Positions 54,126-64,000 of a stretch of DNA of 64,000 bases are shown here, piece after piece. This stretch comes from Azorinus chamasolen (lineage: Eukaryota > Mollusca > Bivalvia > Cardiida > Solecurtidae). The stretch covers positions 11,205,878 to 11,269,877 of the forward strand of contig OY755240.1 in NCBI GenBank assembly GCA_963576725.1, given 5' to 3'. The translations under genes were made by a program, and so were the position numbers. The notes under the pieces were generated by a model. It had not been told where the DNA came from and did no database searches. It was given only the letters and a program-made list of their open reading frames with translations. How positions within the stretch are numbered: the first letter of the stretch is position 1; each line of letters starts with the position of its first letter.

Positions 54126-55920
54126 AGTAGTAAAAGTCAAACATGAAAAGTCACACACAGGACGTAACCATCAACAAAACATCGATAGAACCAGTACACA
54201 GCCACTGTCAACTGATGCATTTTAATGTTTTGTACTAATTGTTGTATTTAGCCTCAGATTGCAGGGCCTCTTTTTGAATAGCAGATCGATAGCTAACATT
54301 ATGTAAGCCAGCTAGATTTACACATTGTAAAATGTTTATTTTACTTAAATTGATGCAGTAATAACGATTTTCGATTTTGTCAGTTATATTAGACATATGT
54401 TTTTGGTATGACGGGCCTCAGTTTCTCTATTTGCACAAGCCAGCTATCAGACGATTTAGGTATGCAATTTAGTGATTGGACATTTTTAAATCTTATTTTA
54501 TTTATGTACGTGAAATTCAGTCTAGGTTTAGGTATAATTGGACGTGCAGTCAATGATATTTCGACACACACACAGATACAGCTCGGACTGACTTAACGCA
54601 CTAAGGAATTGAGGATCCACTATAAACGGCAGATGGGTGAGGTTTTAATATTTATTCTCGATTATTTCTTTACTGTTACTATAGCGAGAATCGTCGTTAT
54701 TCTGCTGGGTTCCGCTGTTAACGGCAGTGAGTTTGAGTAGAGAAAAGCTTTACCAAGTAGTCAGTTTCTCTAAAAGGTTTGCGGAGAATTTAGCGGAGGC
54801 GTGACCAAATACTTGTTTAAATTGTTGTCTATTTTTCATGTCGTCTCCCGTTAGGCTGTATGATAAATTTGTTTGAGCAGTGAAGCAGTTGTTGTATACA
54901 ATTGTTGAAAGCCAATATGTGTATACAGTATGTCTGTATTAAACAGCCATTAAAAGGTTTACCAAATTCGTGCTTTCAACGAGTTAGTCTTGCCTTGGAG
55001 GTTTACAGTCTTTAGCGGTCATATCATATACATACCCTTGTGTGACAGGGTATTTATTACTTCCCTTGAGTAGTAGCTTGAAACAGGGTTTTGATTGCAA
55101 GTCATGTTTTTGCTAGGTTTGCAATTCATATTTATTTGCCTTTTATAATATTTACGGAGTTGTAAGCAGCACGTGCATTTAATAATTGCATCACCGTCGC
55201 GTGTAGGCCACGGCGTATGTGGAACTTCACCGTATATCACCACACTGGTGTACATAGGCGAGGTAGTGCGTGTATATTATTGGTATTAGACTGAAATGGC
55301 ATAGTGGCTTAATTTGCAGTTATGGATCTGTATATGTATGACATACGGACATGTATGTGACTTGTGAGTAGTAGATTTGCTGTAAATATAAGGCTGTCAG
55401 TGTTTATTATTTAACTAGTGTTATCGCGGAGGCAAAGTACTTATACTGGTTATATTGTTGTAGCCTGTCTTACTTGAGATCAAGAGGCAGGCACGCAACA
55501 TACGCCATAGAGATGTTCTGATCTGCCGAGGCCATACACGTTGGTGTACCTACTCTGCGGGGTTTTTCGAGCCATACACGTTGGTAACCACCCGGGATCT
55601 GTGAGTGTCGATATCGGGACGACGTAGAGAGTCGTAAGCTACGAGTTGACGACAACAACTCTGACTCATATTTGTACTTCTATATAGAGAAGTTCTATTA
55701 TAGACTGTGGGTAGTGCACCCTAGTATAGTGTTATAAGGGACCGCATACGCATATGTGCGTGTTATTAATGTGTATTTAAGACAGCGAGAGACAGTGAAA
55801 TACAGTGAATTAGTGACCACGGACAATTTGGGAATTAGTTTCTTGATTATTTCTGTATATGTATGTAATTCCTTGTAAATAGATTTATTTGTTTAATTTA
55901 CTTCATGTTTGTTGTTGGTT
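54126..55920. other. Unassigned 1.8 kb
   Basis: Moderately AT-rich with no protein domain. The stretch 55700-55930, ending TTGTTGGTTGGCGACC, has some look of an LTR edge with a primer-binding-like site, but no TG...CA pair could be placed. A small duplication AGCCATACACGTTGG lies at about 55530 and 55570. Confidence 0.35.
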
Positions 55921-56159
55921 GGCGACCTAAGGTATCACCCTCTGTAGTTTGTCGTTACCACTACACACAAAACTATACACACATACACACACACACACGA
56001 GATGTAATTTGAAAGATGAACAAACGCACAAGTACAAAGACACTAGACAAACACAAAGGTAAGGATTAACACACAGACATACATACATACACACGCGCAC
56101 ACTCATAAGATTAAACATGAACAAACGCAAAAGTACGGAGCCACAAACCACCAAATAAA

Positions 56160-56235
56160 TATAAAAGCAAGGGTGACAAAGAGAGTACCGCCTTGGAACG
56201 GTCAGTGGCAAAAGTACCACTGGGGGTTTAAATCT
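56160..56235. repeat. RT-associated repeat R2/R3 fragment
   Basis: CAAGGGTGACAAAGAGAGTA, CCTTGGAACGGTCAGTGGCA and CCACTGGGGGTTTAAA, immediately 3' of RT copy 3. Confidence 0.65.
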
Positions 56236-56480
56236 GCGACCATTGGTTCACAATTTGTACCCGCAGGAAGACCAATTGCCTGACGGTTCATGGCACTCTT
56301 ATAACTTAAGAATATGTTATTTAGAAGAAAGGTAAGTCCATCAATAACGAAAGCTTTTTAGCATTGCACGCAAAGATTGATGTTTGTGTTCTCTGGCAAA
56401 TGGTTCTGGATTAATTTAGTATGTTTATCTTAAATTAAGTCATGGGGAAGAGTTGTGTACAGTGTCGCACTGTTAATAAA
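56232..56480 (-). pseudogene. Penelope-like-type reverse transcriptase, copy 3 (N-terminal part)
   Basis: Minus strand. CTQLFPMT then a stop, LN.SRTICQRTQTSIFACN, LTFLLNNIFLSYKSAMNR and IGLPAGTNCEPMVAD: the region leading into the GIPMGTNCAPLVADL block. It stops where repeat R2 begins, so everything from the catalytic Asp box onward is missing. Confidence 0.65.
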
Positions 56481-56489
56481 TGCTTATGA

Positions 56490-56660
56490 ACAGAGTCAAT
56501 AAAACTGAATTTTCCTTTTCACGTGCCACTTTTGCTTTCAAAGGATCTCCTGCTTTCAGATTGTATGCACTTCACAAAAGCAGGTGTTGTGTCCTCGTAT
56601 GGAGACCGTACAGGTCTTCCCGTATTGCATTATTGGTGTTTTTGGGGTCATCAGTTTCCA
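56490..56660. repeat. Dispersed repeat R1, just upstream of RT copy 3
   Basis: CTTTTGCTTTCAAAGGATCT, GAGTCAATAAAACTGAATTT and GGGGTCATCAGTTTCCATGT, the inverted form of R1. Confidence 0.65.
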
Positions 56661-58389
56661 TGTGTTAATTATGAAAAGTGAATACCGCTTAAGCCGGTGC
56701 ATGGTTTGGATGCGTAGTGTTGAACAGAACATGGCTTACATTTCTCGACTTATTCGCATTTTCCAAGCATGTGTGTTGCTAGAAGAATTTAATAGTCGTA
56801 ATTTAATTATACAGTCAAACATGTCTTATGTGACCTTCAATGGGAGAATACCAGGAGGGTCACATTAGACAGGTAGTCACATAAGACGGTCATGCAATTT
56901 TTTCTCCAAATAACTTCAATTCAGTAGTTCTATATGATAAAGGTAAATATAAATATGCACGTGTCTTTGGAATAAACAACACATAAATGGAATAGATGTT
57001 ACTTGTTCTAAATAATAACCTTGGACATTTGATATTTGATAATTGTATATATTTAAAGGTGTCATTTGAAGTTAAAACTATAAAAAAAATCACAGATGCA
57101 TCATAAAAAATCATTTACCACAGATAAAAAGCAGAACAACGTTAAGTTATAAAATAATGTGTAGGCAATTTCCGCAGTGCCACGGAAATACCTGAATACC
57201 CTCAAAATATTTAATTTTCATAAGCTTCGTGTGTTTTGGCTGTAAGATCTTGGTCAGTGGATAAGAGTGAAACCGATATTTCTTGTGATTTATCGTGATT
57301 GGGTTAATAATTGAGTAGATTTAGATATATAAATCACCTATCTTCGCGATTATGGTAGGAATGTGTCAAATATTTTTGAACGAGTTGTACACGGTTATTC
57401 ATTCAGTTACATGCTAAATATTTACATTTTGTTTCTCCTGAATAAATCTCAAGCATAAAAGTCAGCCGTGGTTTACCGGAATACACATCCACCATTTTGA
57501 AACTATATCTTGTTGTTTTTTAAACGCAATATGTAAGAACAAATGTGAATATTGAAAAACACTGTATGTAAAAACATTCAGTACGGTATTCTGTGCTAAG
57601 CGATCTAGATGCTTGCCCTTTTCGAGGTCATTTATCATTTAAATGAAGTCACATGCAGATGATTTAAAATAAGCAACATTCTCTTTTTTGTCGACACTTT
57701 GACAGTGACAGTTACACAACTAAAAATCGTCTACAGGCCAGAAAGTTGAAACTCGATAATGACCCGCTATTATACAGTCGCTACATACAGGCATATTATG
57801 TAGCGAAATTGGATTTCGGGAACGGCGACTTATGGTCGTTAGTCAGGTAACACCAAAGGTGCCCGACGCATGCTTGGACTCACCCACGGAGCCTCCCCCC
57901 ATCACCACCACCACCACCCCCATACCCAAACAAAATAATAAATAAAACATGTGATCGAAGGATGTAAAACTAGCCTAAAACTATATATTTGTACCTTAAA
58001 ACACTCCGAAAAACAAGAAAAACACGACCCGGAAAAATATTTCCTATCGGGTCTATATATGTATTGAAAGGTACCCGACTACGTCAGATCTGCGGCGGAA
58101 AATGCAACAGTCATGTTTTTCAAAGTCTTACAACAAAGCAAATTCAACACTGATTTCAATCATTTTGGTCTTGATCTGTTCCAAATTACATATGCTAAGC
58201 GGCACAATTAGTGCTTTACTTAAATATTGCTCTGTATTGTCGCTGCAAGACAGCGAATTTTAAAAACCGCTAGAGCGAAACGATGTGACTCCCGCCAGGA
58301 TGCATATACGTATATAGGGGGATCTGTATCCATTAAACTTTTAAGCAAAAACGCGAACTATGGTGAAACACTAACGAAAAACATTAAAC
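56661..58389. other. Unassigned 1.7 kb
   Basis: No gene. A (CAC)n run at 57902-57918 and a short palindrome CTACATA...TATGTAG near 57780-57803. Open frames here are short and featureless. Confidence 0.4.
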
Positions 58390-58629
58390 TCACCGCAGTT
58401 AAAACGGCGCTGGCTATTTCCAGTCTGCTACTAGACGCCAGTTTTCTTTATCCTACTTTCCTTTTGAACGGAGGTGGCCATTTCGCTGTGGCCCGGAAGT
58501 AGTAGTCAATTTGCATATCGAATAGTTTATGAGCAAAATGGTCGAATCCGTTCAAAAGGAAAGTGGGAGAAAGAAACCTGGCGCCTCGTAGCAGACTAGA
58601 AATAGAAAGAGCCCTTTTAATTGCGGTGA
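58390..58629. repeat. Foldback element, ~97-bp arms
   Basis: Left arm TCACCGCAGTTAAAACGGCG ... ACTTTCCTTTTGAACGGAGG pairs with right arm CGAATCCGTTCAAAAGGAAA ... TTTTAATTGCGGTGA; loop 58487-58530. Arm identity is roughly 80% by eye. The frames on both strands here read the same peptide-like sequence because of the palindrome. Confidence 0.8.
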
Positions 58630-59109
58630 AAGTCAGGTCCACATTGTGTAATGTTCAACTTCTGAATTCGAAAAGAACGAACGTTGACGTTACAAGCATT
58701 TTATTTTCTCTGGCAAAAGTTGTTTCTATTAATTTAATCAGTTTATCCTTTATGAGACGGTGCGGTAGACTAATATAGAGTGTAGCGAACTCATAAGAAG
58801 AGTTCAACGAAGACATGTTGTACTGTTCATTTTCAAGTTTAGTTAAAATATTATTAGAATTGCTTATGGACCATGATAGGACGTTTATGCTGAAAAGGTA
58901 ACTTTGCTCATGACTGAAAATGTTCTATATCCATAGAACAATGTAATATTGAGTGAAAGAGAAGGTAAATTTGAAAAACGACTTATCTCAAACCGACAGT
59001 AAAACATATCTACAAAACTATGCGTACAATCCTTATAAAACGTTAAATGAAACCTTTTAAATACATTAGGCATCAGGTAAATATATTCTGTAAATGGGTA
59101 ATATCAAGG

Positions 59110-59240
59110 TCTTTAACCCTTCCATGCAACAACGACGGTCTATGATATCACATGCAAACAGTTTGGATCCAGATGAGACGCCGAGTAACTCGGCGCCTCA
59201 TCAGGATCCAAACTGTTTGTTACTGTATGGCAATTTGTTT
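59110..59240. repeat. TTAA-type MITE with class II hairpin
   Basis: TTTAACCCTTCCATGCAACA starts the unit. The hairpin at 59155-59222 has arms AAACAGTTTGGATCC / GGATCCAAACTGTTT and inner GATGAGACGCCGAGT / ACTCGGCGCCTCATC. It shows that class II hairpins share the TTAACCC frame with class I. Confidence 0.75.
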
Positions 59241-59289
59241 ATTAAATGCATTAGAATTTTAGAAAGAAAGGATATGACCCCATTACATT

Positions 59290-59665
59290 GCAAAGCACTG
59301 CATGTTTGGTTATTGATCCCTTTACAGTCGGTAGCTATGTTTCCTTCTTTGCTTGCCGAGGGCAGTACTCTATGATTGTATACTCTTAAGCCCAGAAACG
59401 GGATGAGTTTACCAGCCTTATGTATTGCCTTTTCCCTGTCGTGCCCTCTATAACGACTTCCTCTGACTCTACAATGTCATTGAGTACATAATATTGACGG
59501 TATTTCACAGCTGCTGCCATGCTATGGACGTCTGATGAAGGTACCTTTGTTTAAACTATTTGTTAAACTATGATGACTTTGAGATAAGTGTGAGGTTACG
59601 CCGTCCATGAACCGATTCCGTCCTAACCCTTCCAAGGCGATACTCTCTTTGTCATCCTTGCTTTT
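59290..59665. repeat. RT-associated repeat R3, copy 2
   Basis: TTGATCCCTTTACAGTCGGT, CAGTACTCTATGATTGTATA, CGGGATGAGTTTACCAG and ACCCTTCCAAGGCGATACTC, colinear with 48770-49215. Confidence 0.65.
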
Positions 59666-61195
59666 ATATTTAATGAAAATTACAACACATACCCATCAAG
59701 AAAGTAAAGACAGTATGATCTGTCAGGTCCAGTATTGCCTTTTCGGTTTTAAATTCTTCCAGGTGCATAACAACATCTTTACAGTAGAAATAGTTCCGAT
59801 CCCATGGCTTAATCAGTGAAGGGTCAGGACTAGACCTAAACAAAGAATAATTCAAATCAAATACAAACTTAAAATAGAACATATCAGTACAACGTGAAGA
59901 AAGGAACAAGAGCATATTGAAATCCGCCTGTGATCGTTCGGGGAATGAACTAAATACACATGTTCTGACTAAACGTTAAAATAGAAGCATCGGAATGAAA
60001 TCGTCACATTGATTTAGTTACCATGGTTAGTGGCGGTGACGTTAACATATTTCAGATTATATCTACATATTTCTAAAATTATACTGATGTAAACAAGCTT
60101 GCTGTTACCCAGGTTCTTTTAAGTAGTAAATGGAAACCAAGTATAGTCTAGGGTTTCATCTTTTATTATAATTGTCCAAACCGAGTGTTTTACAACGAGA
60201 ATTGCAAGGAAGAAACATAAAGAAATAGAGATGGAGAGCGATGTGGCTTGCATTGAAAAGTAGGTAAGAGCTACCTTTGGCTGTCCAGAGCAAAAGCAAT
60301 GAAACTAGAATAATTCAGTCCTTACATAGCTACAAAGTACACAAGCTGCACAAGGATTTGTCAAGAAGGTTTTCAACACGATGTGTATAGCTGTACAAAG
60401 ACTGAAAGGCTTAGAGCCAGTGCCAGTTTATCCTTTTACCCCTGAAACTTCAATTGACTTATCCAATTTACAATTAAATCTAGTCTATTCTCACCATTTA
60501 AGGCTGATTTTATAACTTATATTGCAAATTGACAAACATGGCCGAACATGATCAGAGGGCTCCAATGCAAGCCCTCTGATATAGGTTTACACTGCTTGCA
60601 TTGAACTAAAGTAATCTACACATGTACAATATAAAGATGTGTCTATGTGACACTATGGATTAACGGGTTAATGGTAAAATATACTGTATTAATAAGGGTT
60701 ATTGTACTGCTAAAATGATTCCTGCTACACTTCAACTGATTGGAATTTATCGTGAGTGATAATACCAACAAAATCCAATTATGAATAATTTGATAAATGC
60801 ATGAGTCACCTAGGAAACACCACATGATCAAAACGAACAGCAAATGTATATGCCGATCAAAAGACTAAGAGACAAGTGTCACCGTCAGTTTAAACCGGAT
60901 TAGGGGCACTCAAACTCCAAATCAAAAGGAAAATGTACTTGTGCTTTTGTTGATGTTTGGAATGTTTGTCTTTAGTACATGTGTGTTTGTTAAGGTTTTC
61001 TGTGTTCATCTCGTGTTTGTGCGTGTGTTAAGGCTCGCATCTAACTCGCCAAAATACAGCTGAACTTCCAAACTACTAGCATAGTAATTCTTATATACCT
61101 GTAGTGTTTGTAAACACTGACAACAATAGGTGTATTGTCGATAAGGTTTGACCTGGCACTGTATGAATATTCCGCCTTTTTCCGTAAGCTGTTTT
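59666..61195. other. Mostly unassigned, with a hairpin and an R2 fragment
   Basis: Class I-related hairpin at 60550-60581 (ATCAGAGGGCTCCAATGC / AAGCCCTCTGAT, return arm ATAGGTTTACACTGCTTGC). An R2 fragment lies at about 60795-60925 (ACACCACATGATC; AGTTTAAACCGGATTAGGGG). No gene. Confidence 0.5.
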
Positions 61196-61197
61196 TA

Positions 61198-62156
61198 TAC
61201 GCCCACCTAATAAAGGAGGTCGTATATTGGCGTGACCCTGTCCGTCCGTCCGTTCGTTCGTTAGTTCTTCGTTCGTTTGTCCGTCAACATTTTGTTTGTA
61301 AACTGTTTTCTCGGAAAACTATTTGACAGATATTAATGAAACTTCACACAAATGTTTAATGCATCAAGATCTGATGCTGAGTTGATTCTGAGGATCTTTT
61401 GAGTTTTCGTTTCAGAGTTATGGCCCTTGTACTTAAAAAATAATGCAAATACATGCAAATAGTTTGTCCGCTGTTTTCTGTAAAAGCTATTTGACATATA
61501 TTAATGAAACTTCACACACATGTTTAATGCATCAAGACCTGAAGCTAAGTCGATCCTGAAGTTCATTTGATTTGTCATTTCGGAAGTATGACCATTGCAC
61601 TTAAAAAAATAATTCAAATCTATGCAAATATGAGGATGACCATAACTTTTTCATTTGAAATGATATTTACTTCAATTATTTTATATGGTTAAACCTGAAT
61701 ATGAATTTTTACATATATTGCGGGGGTTTTAATTTGTCATTTTATTCTTAAGTTATGGTCCTTTAACTTTGTGTGTTCGTTGCTTTGTTTGTCGGTCAAC
61801 TTTTAGTTTGTCTGTTGTTTTCTGGGAAAACTATTAAAATGATATAAATGAAACTTAACACAAATGTTTTAAGCAACAAAATCTGAAGCTAACTTTATTT
61901 TGAGGTTCATTCAGTTTGTCTTTACAGGGTTATGGCCGTTGCACTTTACAAAAATCTGCAAATATGAAGATAAGCTGTAACATTTTTATTTAATAAGATA
62001 TTCACTTCAATGTTTTTAAAAATAGTATCACCTTAATATGGATATCAAGATCTGAAGCACAGATTAGAAAGTGTCAACACTTATAAGGCATGTTGAATCA
62101 GAGAAAGTTTGCAAGTGGGCGTATTATGTACCGTATGCTGTACCCTTGTTATCTTT
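61198..62156 (+). mobile_element. HINE-like element B, copy 2 (plus)
   Basis: TATACGCCCACCTAATAAAG, GTCCGTCCGTCCGTTCGTTC leader, about three and a half ~205-bp monomers (GAAACTTCACACAAATGTTT, GCATCAAGATCTGATGCTGA, GAGTTATGGCCCTTGTACTT). The 3' end is GCAAGTGGGCGTATTATGTA with hairpin GTACCGTATGCTGTAC-like and CCTTGTTA. Same family as 52044-53170. Confidence 0.75.
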
Positions 62157-62228
62157 CCGAGCACACACATGAATCATGCGCCACTATACCATGACACTAG
62201 TACAATATACGCTTTTCAATGCAATACA

Positions 62229-62297
62229 AGGGTTGGTAGCCCAGTGGTTTTATCACAGCAATACCGATATTAGTGTCGTGTGTTTGAGTCTCATCGT
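62229..62297 (+). ncRNA. tRNA-like sequence
   Basis: GGTTGGTAGCCCAGTGG (A-box region) and GTTTGAGTCTC (B-box-like). Stems are only partly formed, so it is a tRNA-derived relic and not a functional gene. Confidence 0.35.
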
Positions 62298-62588
62298 AGT
62301 TGTTTTTTACATGCATGTTTTTAAGATATGAGATTTTTAAAATTCTTTTAGGCAGGTGGACGCATGCTGGCCACGAAAAAAAATTGTGAAGTTTGTACAG
62401 TGGAACTTGTCTTAGACAAACTAAATTGACAGCGTATACGTGATGTAATCAAACAATTGTGTTTAAGCAAACTCTTAGGAAGCGATCTTTGTAAAAAAAT
62501 GAAAACATGAAGCAAATAATGATAAAGAGAAATTTTAGAATAAAGAATATATATATTTCCGAACTAAAATCCTTAGTTTAATTAAGTT

Positions 62589-62660
62589 TTACCAAGGTTC
62601 GAACCAAAAACTTCTATTCTAAGAGTCAACGACCCAATCCACTGGACTATTGCGACAGTT
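62589..62660 (-). ncRNA. tRNA-like sequence (minus)
   Basis: On the minus strand GCAATAGTCCAGTGGATTGG (A-box region) and GGTTCGAACC (canonical B-box core). Acceptor pairing is poor. Probably a tRNA-derived SINE head or pseudogene. Confidence 0.4.
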
Positions 62661-62934
62661 TAATACTGTATAGCGTGTGTAGTATATGGTGCTAAGCACG
62701 TAGCGATTTCATTTATACAGTCAACGGAAATTCACGATTTTTCATCGACAAAAGTCGGCGGAAAGTGATGAGTGCCAGGTCAAACCTTACCGATAATACC
62801 ATAAGATCTAATTTTACCTGTATGTGGTTTTGCCTGCTTGACCTTTGTAAATGAACATATCCACTATCCGACTAAATTTCTGAAGAGCTGTGTACAAAGT
62901 AGAAATATTGCTACAGTGGGTGCAAGGACTCGCT

Positions 62935-63225
62935 TATTCTTAATTCGGAAAGTAAGACATCCCTAAAAAGCAATAATAGCAGTGCGAAAAGAAAAAATGC
63001 AGATTTAATATGTTATTTCATGAGAAGGAATTAAAAGTGTAACATTACCCATGTCGCCTACCTCCCGCTTCAGACGTATTCAATTTTCGTAACGAAAAGT
63101 ATTGAAACTGATGATCCCGATGGACCAGAGTACGGGCGACGTTTTACTGCTGTTGTGAAGTACATTAAAAATTGAAAGTAGGATATCCTAGCAAAGCAAA
63201 AATAGTAATGTGAAATGAGAAAATT
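62935..63225. repeat. Dispersed repeat R1, copy
   Basis: ACTGATGATCCCGATGGACC, CTGCTGTTGTGAAGTACATT and GGATATCCTAGCAAAGCAAA, in R1 order and partly duplicated. Confidence 0.6.
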
Positions 63226-63569
63226 CTGAATTTAATACTTTTGGAGCCGTATCAATATATGCTGTTTACACTTTTGACCTCATCTGAAACAACCGTCTGT
63301 AGTAACTGAAATCTATGACTGTATTAATAATTTCCTTCTTTAAGACATCGATATGATATAATCATAAAAAGTAGGTGAAAGAATGCGCTCATTTAGCTAT
63401 AAAATGAAGTTGGTTTGTCAGTAACATCAACACGTTTTCCGGAAGAGCATTGGACGCAATATGTTCTATACGAAACTATTTAATACTACCTTTGTGTCAA
63501 AGCTGTTGTTCCAATTAGAGCATCCATTTACAATTGTTTGCCTGAAACTAATAGTTTAATATGTAAAAA

Positions 63570-63800
63570 TACAAGGATGCGTCATGCAGGAAACACCGCA
63601 TACAGAACACACAGCCGCCAGAACAGCACCACAGCAAGAAAACAAAGCACACGTATATATCTATCAAAACACAAAGAGACACGCAAAGACAAAACAAACA
63701 AAAGGGTAAGATGGACGTACCGCCATGGAACGGTCAGTGACAATAGTCACTGGAGGTTAAACTGGTTTAGGGGCGCCGAACCTCACTCATTGTCAACATG
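63570..63800. repeat. RT-associated repeat R2, copy
   Basis: CATGCAGGAAACACCGCATA, AACAAAAGGGTAAGATGGAC, CCATGGAACGGTCAGTGACA and GGGGCGCCGAACCTCACTCA. The 99-codon plus frame through it is not believed to be a gene. The remaining 200 bp to the window end holds only a TACGTGT/ACACGTA-rich stretch. Confidence 0.65.
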
Positions 63801-64000
63801 CTCTCAAAGTAAAACATGGAATATTAATCGAAACTGAGAAATATAGGTAAAAGGTTTTATACTATATAAAGTCACAGTAACAGCAGGATTTCAGTCGCAT
63901 CCATTACATTTGGAAGATCAAAGAATTTATTTAATATTAGAGAGGTTTCGATTTCTTACTTTAACGTGTATGTATACGTGTGTCTACACGTACACGTATA

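Larger units (their letters stand above)
62170..62715. repeat. Element bounded by inverted tRNA-like sequences
   Basis: A plus-strand tRNA-like unit (62229-62297) and a minus-strand one (62589-62660) face each other across ~290 bp. The outer flanks are loosely inverted (ACACTAGTACAATATACGC versus inverted ACTACACACGCTATACAGTA). No coding region between. Confidence 0.45.

Noticed and set aside
55700..55930. Possible LTR edge with primer-binding-like TTGGCGACC
   Set aside because: No matching second LTR, no TG...CA termini and no gag/pol nearby.

Overview
The window looks like nuclear DNA of an invertebrate animal, most likely a bivalve mollusc. The base composition is AT-rich, the few coding pieces are short exons with GT/AG borders, and nearly everything else is transposon debris, MITEs, foldback elements and minisatellites. 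The bivalve call rests on my recollection of these repeat families, not on a search. I see no prokaryotic operon, CRISPR array, rRNA gene or intact tRNA gene.

Layout. 1-9.7 kb is dominated by tandem-array elements of Helentron/HINE type (165-bp monomers at 1-1135 and 3728-7029, a fragment at 9061-9312). They are interspersed with weak candidate exons of an unidentified plus-strand gene (2426, 7185, 9659 and 10980). 10-16.5 kb holds a tRNA-derived SINE inserted into a hairpin MITE, then a diverged segmental duplication (10.97-12.13 kb versus 14.10-15.62 kb) that carries a short exon and a tRNA-like sequence in both copies. 16.67-20.56 kb is a decayed minus-strand LINE of L1/Tx1 type. 21.3-22.9 kb is a dispersed repeat plus a 40-bp minisatellite. 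26.4-27.5 kb is a Tc1-like transposase remnant next to a 29-bp minisatellite.

29.1-33.7 kb holds the best host gene: three plus-strand exons with matching phase-1 introns. They encode the C-terminal half of one von Willebrand factor A (vWA) domain and a complete but MIDAS-degenerate second vWA domain. 34-43 kb is a MITE field of pogo-like, piggyBac-like and foldback elements, with one clear nested insertion. 43.6-44.3 kb is a GC-richer block with a long open frame of unknown nature. A convincing terminal exon of an unrecognised gene lies on the minus strand at 45669-45945, and a short vWA-like exon at 51538-51619.

48-64 kb contains a jockey/CR1-like RT fragment, three minus-strand fragments of a Penelope-like-looking reverse transcriptase, two copies of a second HINE family (52.04-53.17 and 61.2-62.16 kb) and many copies of repeats that seem linked to the RT element.

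No new enzymatic system is visible. The most distinctive signal is a set of more than 20 dispersed hairpins (about 55-75 bp). They share an outer AAACAG...CTGTTT frame and often a CTCCTATAGGAG apex. That apex also occurs in pogo-like MITEs with different ends.
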